Below are positions 12,728 to 25,014 of a DNA stretch of 64,000 nucleotides, piece after piece. The position numbers and the translations under genes were made by a program. The notes beneath the pieces are model-generated. The model was given only the letters and a program-made list of their open reading frames with translations, made no database searches and was not told the origin of the DNA. Source of the stretch: Atrichornis clamosus (Eukaryota; Chordata; Aves; Passeriformes; Menuridae); the NCBI GenBank assembly GCA_013400975.1, contig WBMZ01010262.1, positions 310,001-374,000 of the forward strand, read 5' to 3'. Numbering within the stretch: position 1 is the stretch's first letter; every line of letters begins with the position of its first letter.

Positions 12728-12796
12728 TCCCTGTGGATACAGCCCAGGACACAGCTCTGGATTTCCGGGTGCAAGAGCAGCACTGATGTTACATCT
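12728..12796 (-). mobile_element. Short internal CR1 fragment, minus strand
   Basis: GATACAGCCCAGGACACAGC followed by TGGATTTCCGGGTGCAAGAG matches, from memory, the antisense of the CR1 region upstream of the GAGACCCC block. It lies about 90 bases after the end of the + strand CR1 and has the opposite orientation, so it is a separate insertion or a rearranged remnant. It lacks the CR1 3' tail. Confidence 0.7.
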
Positions 12797-13159
12797 TTCC
12801 TTGGGACTGGCAGCACTTAATGCACAGGCAAACATTACTGCTGCTGCCAGCGATACCCAAATAAATTAAATTTATGAGCCCGCGTTCTTTCATCTTCATC
12901 ACCAATATCATCAGAAAGGTGATGTGCAGAGATAACATTTGTTAGAGACTGGAAGGATTGTTTTGTACATAAGGAAAGGCAGATGTAGCTGCACTGCTCA
13001 CTGTATTTAGCAATATTACCCCAAAACACATAACAATGACAATTGCCAAGGCAAAATGGTTCCTACATCGGAATCCTCCTGAGGACCAACACAGGAGTCA
13101 GTAATTGGCACGATCCCATTTCCAAGTTAGAAAGAGGTTTTGACACCACTTGCCCTGGC

Positions 13160-13405
13160 AACCATTATCTGCCCATTAGACAGTAATGACAGAAAAGCTG
13201 AGTCACAGTCAGTGCAAACCCAGTCAGTGTCACCAAAGAGTCAGAACTTCACACTTTTATTGTTTTTTCATATATTTTAATTGCTAGGCAGGGCACATTA
13301 TCTGCCTTTGACCAGTTATCTGTACCTGGTTGCAACACTGACTATTTTCATATTTATAATGTACAGCTGGTTATTTTCAACAGGCAAAAAAGCGATTTAT
13401 CTACA
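13160..13405. promoter_or_regulatory. Candidate cis-regulatory element with clustered GATA motifs
   Basis: TTATCT (AGATAA on the other strand) occurs at 13165-13170, 13298-13303, 13316-13321 and 13397-13402, all in the same orientation. A perfect AP-1 core TGAGTCA lies at 13199-13205 and an E-box CAGCTG at 13364-13369. The block is not simple repeat and is not CR1. Four copies in about 240 bases is more than AT-rich sequence would usually give, but motif clusters alone are weak evidence. Enhancer function is an inference. Confidence 0.25.
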
Positions 13406-15556
13406 GAAATCAAGATACTAATAATCAAAATGTTACATTTATTATGATAAAACAATTCAAAGTTATGCTTTAGACATCAACTTGTCTTCGTTTTCCACGG
13501 CTTTCTTGTTCTCCCTACAGATAATATTTTCACCATTCTTTCCCATAATTATAAACGAGGATTTTAAAGTTCTACTTCAAAAATTTTAATGTTCTCCTAT
13601 TGCTTCTGGGTTTTTCTCAACCACAAAAGATTTGTAATTTTCTCCACTGATGAAGGTCATGGATGGTTTTATCATTCAGCCAAGCAAATAACCAGAATTT
13701 GGCCAAGCAGCCGAAAGTCATTTTTCAAGTTCTGCAGCTGCCTGCCACAGAGAGGTGATGGACCCTGGAGACTTCATTTTAATTAAGTCTCCCTTCTCCC
13801 TCAAGCTCAACTCCCCTTGATTCAAAGAGGGTAAAAAACTGACCTCATCCATGACTGTAGAGATTGTTTGGAAATTTTAGTAATAATTCACCTGAAGGAG
13901 GGATTAACTGTCTCAAACCTTCCCAAATATGTACTCAGCTAAGAAAAGAAAAACAAAAAAACCCAAACCAAACAAATGAAAAAACCCCTGAAATATAAAT
14001 CACATTAACTTTACTTTTTAAGGAGTCCTTGCTCCATGAGAGAAATCTCCTCTCACCCAACAAAAGATGCTACACATGCATGCATTTAACTAAATACCTG
14101 TGTGACAGCAAAAGTCAGTAATAACACAGTATTTTGTATTGAAACATACATCTGGTCTAGAAAATCACCTCCCTCCGCTCATCTCAATCATCTGATTATG
14201 ATCCTTAACACACCTGCTTCACTTTACAATTAATAATGTTTACAACTTCCCGCTGAGACTCATCTAAGGATGGCGAACAGTCCACAGTGCCCATGGACTG
14301 GCCTTTCTCCAGGTGCAAGCAATGATCCTTTACCAGAATTACACTTCTCTAGGTCAAAATAAAACAAAGTCATGTGTCATTCAGCCCTGTGCTAACCAAG
14401 TGAAACACCTCAAACTGTTACCAGCTCCTCCCCACCAGCCAACAAGGAATGACTTTCAGTTATTGTCTACAACTGTAATTGGATCAAGAGAGTATCTTAA
14501 AGCAACAACAAAAAAGTCTACCTCGTGAGACTTAAATAGAATTAATTTTTTAATGAGTTATATGGTCTAAAACTCATGGATAGGTTTTAGCTCAGGAACT
14601 GAGAAGTCATTTTTTCTGCCTAAACCTGTAATTCTGTCCTATCCTGCTGGGCAAGAAGCCATCACCTTCCTGGACGCCGCAGCAAGGGAAAGCAGGGGAG
14701 GGAAGAGCAGTGATTTCCCAGGCATGGATCTGCAGAGGGAGCAACACCCCTGTCCTTCACTCCTGGGACAGAGGTAAAGCCCTTCACTGCAGGAGACAGG
14801 TTTTTATTGCTCAGCTTCAAACTACAGGGGGAAAAATTATCACAGAAAATAACACAAATGCCTAATAAAAACACAGAGATGGCTGAAGAATATATAAAGA
14901 TATAGATAAACAGACAAAAATAAAGCTATTGATACGGGAAGATGAGGAAGTAGATCCAGAGAAGAGTGTCAAGGAAATTAAACATTAATAACGCAATGCC
15001 TGTCTCACAGACAAAAGTATTTCTACTCTGAAAAAGATTACAGGAAGGATAAATAGTTCATAGCAGATGTTTGACATATCTCTAAATAAACATTACTGGA
15101 AAACCCTTCACTACGATGGCAGTGAAACAGAAGAAGCTGATAATCATGAGTGCAAGAAAATTTAGGGATTTCAACAGCTGGACCTCTTAAAAATAACTGA
15201 TATTTCAATTTTGATTTTATGAGTGTAATTTACACTAAAAATTCAAATGTTCATTAGGACACTGGTTGCAAAAATCTCAAATATAACAGATCTGTAAAGA
15301 ATTATCATTAAAAAAAAAAAAAGCCAACAAGCCCACCTGACTTCCAACAAGGAGTTAAAATTGCCAGAAGTAAAAGACACTGGTAGGAAAAAAATATGCT
15401 TATGCCATGCATTACACAGTAAAGAAAATTCAGCTGACAAATCTGAGAAACAAAGAATCTGAATCTGGATAGAGCAAACCAAAGTCATTGGAATGAAGCC
15501 ATAACATATCCAATCAGCTCCTCCACCTTCCCTACCACCACTTCGGGTTTGGTGGG

Positions 15557-15612
15557 TTTTTTTCTTTTTTCTTTTTTTTAAAAAGCCGTAGTGGAAAAAA
15601 AAAAAAAAAAAA
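15557..15612. repeat. T-tract and A18 run facing each other
   Basis: A T-rich tract with C interruptions (15557-15579) is followed by a short spacer and then 18 uninterrupted A residues (15595-15612). The two arms could pair as an A:T hairpin. Origin unknown. Confidence 0.75.
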
Positions 15613-16689
15613 GATTATTCCAGCTGACTTTAGGGGTAAGCCAGGCTGTGAATCCACTGGAGCTGCACCTCTGTCTGTCCTCTGGGATGATTTTCCATAC
15701 CAACCTTTCTCCCTGCATCCAGAATTTCAATGGCATAGCTGTGCATCAGAAAAACTGCTGCTCTTCTACTTCCCTTTGGCACACACACCCTTCATCCCAA
15801 CCCCAAAACCAGAATCCAGACTGACTTTACTGAAATAAACAGCTTATTCTACCTGGATATCAAGCATTTACATTATGGTGGCAGTTTAGACTTTGGTGAG
15901 TGGGAGTAAAGAACTAAACTCCTGTCTCAGTTTTCCCTTGAAGTTGTTTAAATTAGGATAAAGCTGTTTTTCAAACCATACACTTGCATGTGTGTCTTAT
16001 TCAGCATAATACAATCTCATTCAAAGAGAGATTATTCTTGTTTTTTTTTAATCTGGACTTCCAAATGAAGTCCTCCTGCAGTTAACTCTATTTTAAATTA
16101 TTTTCCTAATGCACCACAGGATTCATCTATGTTAGAACACTGTTTCAATTTAACCATTCACAATTTGATTTAGTTGAATGCAACCTTGCTTTATTTCAAT
16201 TTATCTTGTTACACTTCGAGCTAATGGGAAATTGACTGAAGTTCTGGCTCAGCAGCACACAGGCAAACAGCTGCAGAGATTTTAGATGCTCCTGCTCTCC
16301 AGCTGCTCATTCTGTCCCTCTGCCAGACATTACTGTCCCTGGAAATCTGGCAAAAGTGAGTCCATCCTCCAGCCCCAGCCACTGTAGCTGACATCTGTCC
16401 TGATGCAAAGACATCTTCACACATTTTCCGCATTGAATCTACTGCAGGTGCAGCAACCTCCAGAGAAGGGGCACACCCGTGTGGACACTGTCACACCTGA
16501 AGGTGACTCTCCCCTGCTCACGTCCTGCTGAACAGCACTGGTTCCATTCCACGTGGAGGGGTCCTTACTGAAACTGTCCTTTCACTGACACGAGAAAAGT
16601 GGCTGCATTGCAATGTCCCAAAGGTTTCCACGTATTTTGCATAACGAATAGATTTATCTGCATGCACCGGTCTGCTTGAATTCCTTGCT

Positions 16690-16764
16690 CTCATGGAAAC
16701 TTCGAGGACGTCGAGGATCCTCGTGAGTCCCTTCCAACTCAGGATATTCTGTGATTCTATGATT
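16690..16764 (+). mobile_element. CR1-type 3' end fragment, + strand
   Basis: The stretch GTGAGTCCCTTCCAACTCAG followed by ATATTCTGTGATTCTATGATT is a sense CR1 3' terminus of a type different from the neighbouring copies. Only the last tens of bases are recognisable; the 5' limit is uncertain. It ends 17 bases before the 3' end of an oppositely oriented CR1. Confidence 0.7.
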
Positions 16765-16781
16765 TGCCAGGTTTGCTTCCC

Positions 16782-17336
16782 AGAATCATACACAGAATTA
16801 TAGAAGAGTTTGGGTTGGAAGGAACCTAAAAAATCATCCAGTGCCAACCCCCTGCCATGGGCAGGGACACTTTCCACTATCACAAGTTGCTCCAAGTCCT
16901 TTCCAACCTGGCCTTGGACACTTTGAGGGATGGGGCAGCCACAGCTTCTCTGGGCAACCTGTGCCAGGGCCTCACCACCCTCACAGGGAACAATTTCTTC
17001 CCAATATCCCTTCTAACCGTGCCCTGTGGCAGTGGGAAGTAATTTGTCCTTGTCCTGTCACCCCATGCTCTTGTCAGAAGTCCCTCTCCAGCTCTCCTGG
17101 AGCCCCTTCAGGCTCTGGAAGGGGCTGGAAGGTCTCTCCAGAGCCTTCTTTTCTCCGGATGAACACCTCCAGCTCTCCCAGCCTGGCTCCAGCGCAGAGG
17201 GGCTCCAGCCCTGGGAGCATCTCTGTGGCCTCCCCTGGACTCTCTCCAGCAGCTCCACGTCCTTCTGCTGTTGGCCCCAGGGCTGGAGGCAGCTCTGCAG
17301 GTGGGGTCTCACCTGAGAGGGTCAGAGGGGCTCTTT
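16782..17336 (-). mobile_element. CR1 LINE, well-preserved minus-strand copy
   Basis: Read on the minus strand, the copy runs from the GAGACCCCACCTGCAGAGC block near 17310 to the terminal ATTCTGTG/TATGATTCT repeats at 16782-16800. On the + strand the antisense landmarks are GTTTGGGTTGGAAGGAACC, CCCCTGCCATGGGCAGGGAC, GATGGGGCAGCCACAGCTTC and ACCACCCTCACAGGGAACAA. It covers the same part of CR1 as 12050-12635 and appears closely related to it. The 178-codon + strand frame 16841-17377 is an antisense shadow. Confidence 0.95.
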
Positions 17337-19340
17337 TCAAAGTTACCCTAGTAAAACATTTAACACAGTATCATTAAGAGATTTCCCTTGCAAACTTCCA
17401 AACCAGATTTCTTTGTCAGCTCTCCTGGGAGGGGAGGGGAAGGCAGTGGAGCTCCTCCATCCTTGAGCAGCCGCCTTTCAGAAGTGACCTTTAAAACAGA
17501 GCAAAGGAAGAGGGGTCCTACCTACTTCACATTTCAAGTCCAGGACTAACGTGTATTTCTGTATCCTTCCTTGTTTGCTTGCTCAAGATAGAAGCCCAGA
17601 ACACACTGGCAAAGGGCTTAGTTTTAGAATAGTCTTCCTGCCCTTCACAAATTTTCATGTTTGGTGGAGTATTTTTATGAAATGAAAGTGTATCTTTCCC
17701 AAGCTGCCACTTTGCTGTCAGATCTCCCAAAAGACTATTCATGGCATAGTACAGGTGATAGCTCATGCATGCCAAGGATGTTCTCCGAAATCATCCTCCC
17801 ACCAATATCTCAGGGCTCATGATGTCAGCAACTACCTAAACTTCCACCCAGCCAGATCTGCCTTGGAGCCCATCTGTCACAACTCCAGCTAAAATTATAT
17901 TTTTACATTTCTCTAGGAAGAACTGAATGTGAGAGGTCGTATCATTGAACCATTTCATTTTTTTACAGATCCATCAACACTTTGGGCAAAGTCATAGGGA
18001 AAGTGGAACAGAAGTTCTAAAATGCCTAAATATTTTCATATTGATTCTCACAATAGGGAACCCTTGTGAAATGCGCCTAATCCTCATGGTTAAACATGTT
18101 GTTAACCACTCCCTACCAAAGTCTCCTGATACTCCAGCAGAATTCAGCTTTTATTTGACCCTCCTTCCACGTATTTATCTTTTTCCCTTAGAACTCAAAG
18201 GTGATTTCATACACTACAAAACACCTTCAAGTAATTACAGGCATCTAACTGCACTAGGGCTCCAGCATCCCTCCATACTGGAGTCTTGAAAACACTTGCT
18301 CTCTGAGGGCTATTATTCTTTAGGTTTTGCAAAATTATTTATTGCCTGTAGTTTTTCTTAACTGATTAGCTGACAAAACTATGTTGTGCAGAAAAAAAAA
18401 TCCTACTTCTCTTTTCACCTATTTGCTTTTAAAATAAAATAAATTAACTTTTAATAAAGGTGTCTATTACTGAAATTCTACTCTTAAAAGTCTGAAAGGT
18501 AAACCAGAAATCCTTTAAAAGAAACTCAACACCTCCAAACATTTTATATTCTTGCCTTGCAGATCTGCTTATGTTAATTACAGAAGTTTTTGGGTTTTTT
18601 TTTAATTAAATAAAAAATAAATATATCTAGTTGGTTTTGGTTTTTTTAAAAGCTATTTAAGACAGCAGCATTTTTTGATGCTAACAGGGGGAAATGTTGA
18701 TCTTATATATCCCCCCTTCAGTAATAAATAGTGATATTGCAAGAATCTTTTTTCAGCCTTTCATTGCATGGTATATTAACTGATATAAAATTAACCTCTC
18801 CAGTACTTTTCTGCTGACATCAGACTAAGAGCCATAGGAGACTTTGTTTTCTTGCTTTTATCCACCTTCTAGACAAGAAAGATTTCAGGTACTGGCCAAA
18901 TATCTAATGGAAAGCTCTTCACTTCCTTAGTTTTGGCACCTCACCATAAGGTAAAATATCACATCCTGTGTATCCGCATGGAATAAAAGCCCAGCACAAC
19001 GTCTGAGCTGGTGTGGAACAAAGCTGGAACATTCAGACAGTGAAATACAGCCTGATACAAAGGTGCAGTTGCTTTTGCTTGGGTGCATAAATCCTGTTTC
19101 TTAAACTGGCTGACTCATACTCCACAAAGAACCCTTTGGTAAGGTCCACCTGCATAATCCCAAGTTATATAGATGGGAGCTTTGAGGAGAAAAAAGCCAA
19201 ATAAACTTTTCACAATGTAAGAGGAACCAGTGTTATTCTTGCATTAAATCACAATGGCACTCTTATTATAATGTGTGAATTACTCAAAAACACGGGTAAA
19301 AATGGTAAAATGTTAAGGATATTATGTGCAGGTGTCTGAA

Positions 19341-19428
19341 TATATCTATCTATATATATATCTGTATCTCTATATATATCTATACACAGATATATATATA
19401 GATATATATATATCTATAAATAGATATG
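19341..19428. repeat. Compound TA/TATC microsatellite
   Basis: Alternating TATATATATC, CTATCTA and GATATATATA units make an imperfect, partly self-complementary array of about 90 bases. A frame through it gives a Tyr/Ile/Leu-repeat peptide that is not a real protein. Confidence 0.92.
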
Positions 19429-22400
19429 TAAGAAAGTGTGAAATCACGCTGAAAATTCAGGTTTCCAAACACTGCTTCAAAATTACTCCATACATTCCTC
19501 CTGTGCTGTCAAAAAAATAAAAACCAAACCCCTATGGAAATGTTAGGAATAATTTGAATTGAATATCACAAAAAGGTGAAGAAATGATCTGATTTCTTTG
19601 ACACGTCCATGTCTACAGACTCACCCTGCAATAACATCCTTCCACCCCTTTCCCTGGTGCTTTTCCCCACTTGTTGGAAGCAGAGCTGTGGATGGATTGC
19701 CAACACTCCCACAGAGGGAGGGAGGCTGCCCACGTTTTTCTGCCATGACAGGCTAAATGGGCTCTCAGGTAAAAGGAAAATGGGAACTGTTTATGAACAA
19801 CAACACAGCACAGCACGAAGAAAAGCAAGTTCTCTTAAGCTTTATATAAACCAGAAGAGTGAATTGAAAATTTAACATGAAAGGCAATTTCCCAAGAAAA
19901 CTGAAACAATTCCATGAGTGGCTAAAGGGAGGAAATAGTCTGCTGACTGGATTAAAAGACTGACAAATGTTTCTTAGGAATCTGAAGATGGACAGCAGTA
20001 GATAAATGCTCAGTGCTGCTCACAGGAGTGAGTTATTTCCAAACCAGTAAAGCTGACATAAGGTATTAGGCTAGAGACTTTATTTGCCTTATAACTACTT
20101 TAAGTGGTTTCATAACAACTTTTGCTACAGCACAAAGGTGTTCAGATATCGAAGAACAAACCTCAACCCAGTCCCCTTTATGTCCTTACCGACCATCACT
20201 GAGTCTTTCCCACTTCAACTGGATGTAGAGGAGAGGGGGAAAGAAATCACAAATGAGGAGGATGGTCTCTTTAGCATCTCCACAACTCATCTTCCCACCT
20301 GCACTCCTGAACTTTTCTCTGGAACAGTGAAAACTTATTCCATTCCACACAGTTAATGAATCTTTTCCTCCTTTTGTCAGAAGGAGGCAGAATCTGATCT
20401 GAAAAGCACTTAATTATGGCATTTAATAACTTGGTTTTCCTGAATGCAGAGAGAAAACAGATTAGATATCAATAATTTTTTAATCTAGATTATGAAGGGA
20501 AAAATATAAATTAATTTAAAATGATAAATTCTGATGGAGGGGAAAATAAACATTACAGATCATGTCTTCTTATGTTTTGGTGCAGCATTTCAGCCATCTG
20601 CAAACCACCTCATAGCCTCACACTAATCTGACTTTCTAACTCACTGCAGGTTGACATCTATTGACGTCAGACTTTAAAAATGCTTCAATCAAGATCTCTA
20701 TAATCCTCATAACTAAAATGTCTTTGTTCCGTTTTATGATCAAACATTTCTGAAAACAGAGCCACCAGTCCCAGCAAGCACTCAGGATGCTCAGAGGTGA
20801 GTTAAGGCACAATAAAAAGCTCAGTAATCTACCAAATCTCCTTGGAGAACACATTTGTTTATCACTGTGCCTGCAGACTCTTACACTGCAAATATACTGG
20901 CAACCATTTCTAGCAGACATGAATATCATTTCAAAAGTTTAAAGATGCACAGAAAAAGCAATCAACAGCCTCTAAAAGAAATCTCAGGAAAAAAGTAAAA
21001 TGATTTGGTAAACATGAATGATTGAGAAGTTCTTCAATGGAAAAAAAAAGGTGGAAATCAAGAAGCAATGACCTTTTGTACCCATCCTTCAAGTAGCAGG
21101 TTTTAGAAACTTTCGTATTGCCCATAAAATTAGTTAGAAGATAAATCTCACTATGGTGATTTGCTCTTTATAAGTCTAAAGCCACTGTTCTGAATTCTCA
21201 CTGTATAATTACTTCTATATAGATAAAGCATGAGTCATCTGTTCTACTCTAACCTTTGCATTTAAATTTGAATTTTATTCCTGCTTATCTTTTTTTCCTA
21301 AATTGATATTACTGTCTACTATGTTTATTAAAAACAACTTAAAGCCACAGTGCATGTCAAACTCTGCACGGAGGCACCATTTGTTGTGTTCTTTTAATTA
21401 ACATGTCTCAGGGAGATTACAATTCTAATCATTTCTATCAAACTATGTCAAAGTTTTCTTATTCTTATACGTCAGATTTTCTTTCCTGTTTCAAATTATG
21501 CCTTAATACCCAAGAGGCTTTTAGTAAATGCTCTGCACACCCAGGTATGAAACTCAGAGGCACTGTCTTGTTTTCCTGATAGCAGCATGGTTGATTAGGC
21601 AGTTCCCAAATTTAGCCCCTCCAGATCTCTTCCTCCTTTCCCATTCTTAGTGAGACAAAATTTCTGAAATCTAGGAATTACATTCCTGGACTCAGAGTGA
21701 GATCAGTCAGAATCCCCTTTTCTCATTAATAAGCACGTCCTGGGGCAGGCCTGTAATTGAAGGGACATAAAAAAGAAAGTCCACCACATGTGGACTCTAC
21801 TGAGAAGATTTTCACGTAAATACTTGGTTGTCTCCACGCAGCTTTGCCCGTGACTTCTAAGGCATACTGGGGTAGCCAGGTGGATCTCAGTGTACTGCAA
21901 GGGCTGCAGGACGAGCTGCTACACTCAGAGAAAAGGTTTAGTTCATACCTTGTTTAAGTGAATTTCTTACAAGGTTTGGCCCCTGGTATCTAAGAGTGGT
22001 TCTAAACCACTGAAGAAGGAAGAAAAAACTCGCCTTCTCAGCCTTAAGGGAGTTGTAGTTACTTTCAAAGGTTCCCTTTTTAACCCTCCTCCTCCCTTTT
22101 CAGTGACCCAACCACGACATCCATTTTCCCGCAGCCACTCTGGCACTGCAGAGTGACACTTCCTGCTAATCTGAATAAACACAACTACAGCACTTACTCA
22201 GCATTTTGAATGGGATTCTCCTTCCTTCTTAAAGACTCTTTCCTTTTCCACGACCAAGGGACAAGAGCTGACTGGAAGAGCTTGGTGTCCATCAGAGCTG
22301 TCAGGGGGCCCTGGAGGGAGCTGACTCTGGAGAAGGTTTTGCAAATCTCTTGCAGGGGGAGCAGACAAAGACATGTCAGTCTCAAAGATTCCCACACTAA

Positions 22401-22823
22401 GACACTACAAGAATACCTCTTCTTTTTTTTTTAATGTCCCTCTTCTTAATTAAAGGATGAGTGCTCCATTTACTGCCATCAAGGCAGTTTCACAGTCTGA
22501 AGGACTACAAGAAGCTTTCAGCTTTTAGTTTTGGGACAGTGGGATGAACTGACAGGTGCAACTCCACTACTGCTAATTAAATTCAACACTGCCGTCTACC
22601 TGTTCCTGGAGAAATCCAAACAAAAATAAATGACTCTGGATTGCCTTTCTCTATTTTATATAAAAAAGTTAAGATAGAGGTTTGCTACTAAAGTCAATCT
22701 TAAGATATATTGTATAACTAATCTGCCACTATGAAAAAGTAGACCTTTTTCTGCAGATTTTTCTTAGGGTCTTGATTCAAAGTAGATATCAGGATCTTTG
22801 AATGGAAGAGATTTAAGTCTTAC

Positions 22824-22891
22824 CTACGAAAAAAATTCATGAAGTCTTTTCACAAAGCACTTGAGCTCCCCTTCTGCTGTGCAATGCAGGA
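22824..22891 (-). other. Exon-like segment on minus strand, weak candidate
   Basis: On the minus strand a strong acceptor (CTTTTTCTTATAG) precedes 68 bases that end CGTAG and are followed by a good donor (GTAAGACT). One frame is open until a TAG at the very end of the segment; the other two contain internal stops. That fits a terminal-type or non-coding transcript exon as well as chance. I do not recognise the peptide. Confidence 0.13.
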
Positions 22892-24696
22892 CTATAAGAA
22901 AAAGTCAATTATTGTGCCTCTATCTGTATCCTTCAAATATGTTTAACAAACTCCTTTCATTCTATTATCTCATTTTTCCAATCTTACTTAAAAGTATAGT
23001 GTATTTCTATCATCTTAATCACTTCTCACATTTTTTTGCTCAAGTCCTACAACCCTTTTTCTGTTGTTCTCCGAATTCTCTTATATGTTGATCCAAATTA
23101 CCCGAGTCCTACAATTATTATCAGGATTTTAGATGAGCTTTCACGATTATTTAGCAATGCTGTAACTCTTTGCATAGCTCTCTATACCACAGTGGGTATA
23201 ACCTGCAGAAAGCAGCAGCAGAGCACTCCCTGAGGTTCACCTAAGGAGGGTGTCACTTTATTTTGCAGTTTCTAACACACCCATGGATTTTTTCCACTGA
23301 TTTTCTCTAAAGTGTTTTCTGTTTTGCTTGATATTTTAATGAGATTTTGTCCCTATCCCTCTTCCGTTAAAAAAAATAAAAGTGATTTGGATTTCAGAGT
23401 CCCTCAGTGCATGTTCAGAAATATTTAGAATATAGAGCCCACCTAGGAAGGAGATGCAGGACCTCTTTTAGCATAAAAACTTACAAGCAGACAAAAATCA
23501 GTTCAAATCTGCCATCCTTTCTTCAACTGATGATCTTTTAACACTCACATTTATTCACATACTTTTTCAGCCCCTGAGCAAGTAATTTTCAACACTACTC
23601 AAACTTGAGAGGTTTCTCCCAAGTGCAAGGCGGTGTTTCACCCCCTCTACTTAAACCCCTCGACACCAATGGCAAAAAAAGAGAAAAAAAGTCCCACATC
23701 CCATAGAACAATGTTAGTCCTTCTAGAAGCTGCAGTCCTCTCTGGCTCAATGTGGATAGAGTGAGTAACTGCTGAGCCCAAACATTTCCCATCCCCAGCT
23801 GCTCAGGTTTCCCACAAAAGCACTGGAACAGCCTGGTCTCAATCTTCTGTGTTAGAGATGAAGTGACACCAAACCGGGGTGAAGAAAGGGCTTCCTCTCC
23901 CCTCAGACTCTGCCACAGCCCTAAGGAGACCATCACCCAAAGTCTCGGACATCCTGAAGGCAGTTGATGCTGGGAAGATTGGAGAGAGTGCTTGGAATGG
24001 TGCAATAAACGGAAGATTTCAGATCAGCCGAGCTACAGCCCTTCCCATCCTCGTTTGCCTCAAGTCCCACTGGACTGAAGTAGCCAAGCAGAGAAGACAA
24101 CAAGCACAAAACCAGACAAACATGGTTTTGTTGTCTAAAACTCCCAACACAACACTGGCCTCGCTTTTGTCTACCTGGCAGAGAGTCTGGCACAGGAGGG
24201 CACTTGAGAAGGAGGAACAGGAAGCAGATAAATGTGCTCTGTGATGTGTCCTGCCAGGAACTGATACAGAAATATCATTTAAGAGTTCCTAACATCCCTT
24301 TCAGACCCTTGTGGGGGAGTATTTCACAGGTGAAGGGCTCTCCTCTCCCTAAATTAGACTCTGGTTAAAACACACCCTACCTCCTATCTCACCATTGGAA
24401 CTCCTGAGCACAACTTGGCCAAAAGCCCACAGAGTGAAGCAGTATTTAAAACACTTCATGGAATTGTGACAGCTTTCCCAGAATAACCTCTTCACTAATT
24501 GGGGAGAGATAGAATTAGTTTTTCTAAGAACTGAACTGTCCCAGTTTTAGCTCAGATTTTGCTAAAAACACAGTGTAAGAAAAGAGTTCACATTTGACCA
24601 AAAACTGAATCTTGCACTTCAGAAGAGGTTAAGGTAGAAAATGATGAGGCGAAGAAAAGAAAAACCCACTAAACACCAAAATAAAGCAAAATAAAA

Positions 24697-24730
24697 ACCA
24701 ACCAAACAAACAAACAAGCAAACAAACAAA
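24697..24730. repeat. (AAAC)n microsatellite
   Basis: Repeats of CAAA/AAAC with one G interruption, set in an A-rich neighbourhood starting near 24650. Confidence 0.9.
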
Positions 24731-24995
24731 AAGCAGCTTTCAATTCCAGGCATTCAAGGCAAAAACCAAGGGAGGCATAGAGCAAGCACTGCAAAGGCTT
24801 CTGCTCCAAATCCACTTCCAGAAGAGCTAAATGGGGACAGAGGAGAGGGAGAAGCTGATAAAGAATTCACCCAGGCAAATTCTTTTCTGTCTTTATCCCT
24901 CAGTTTAACCTTCAGGGAATTTACCCACATAGTTTTTACCAAATCTTAGAAAATGATGGGACTGCAACACAGTGGGATTCATAAAGAAGAAAATA

Positions 24996-25014
24996 TTTTT
25001 TTTTTTTTTTTTTT
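24996..25014. repeat. Poly(T) run, 19 bases
   Basis: An uninterrupted T19, the longest homopolymer in the window. No recognisable element is attached. Confidence 0.92.

Larger units (their letters stand above)
12797..16689. other. Unique sequence between CR1 clusters
   Basis: No gene is recognised. It holds a cluster of GATA-type motifs with an AP-1 site (13160-13405), an A/C-rich low-complexity patch near 13940-13985, and a T-tract/A-tract pair at 15557-15612. The stretch 16440-16690 is more GC-rich and could include further old CR1 or LTR sequence that I cannot identify. Confidence 0.6.

Noticed and set aside
16841..17377. 178-codon + strand open frame
   Set aside because: It is antisense to the minus-strand CR1 at 16782-17336, and part of its translation repeats the 11922-12659 shadow.
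19326..19520. Tyr/Ile/Leu-repeat open frame
   Set aside because: It is the translation of the TA/TATC microsatellite.
20760..20797. + strand exon-like piece ending GAG/GTGAGTTA
   Set aside because: The donor is good, but the acceptor has no pyrimidine tract; it shows how easily such pairs arise by chance.
23595..24244. Opposed open frames of 136 (-) and 121 (+) codons
   Set aside because: They overlap on opposite strands and neither resembles a known protein; at most one could be real and nothing favours either.
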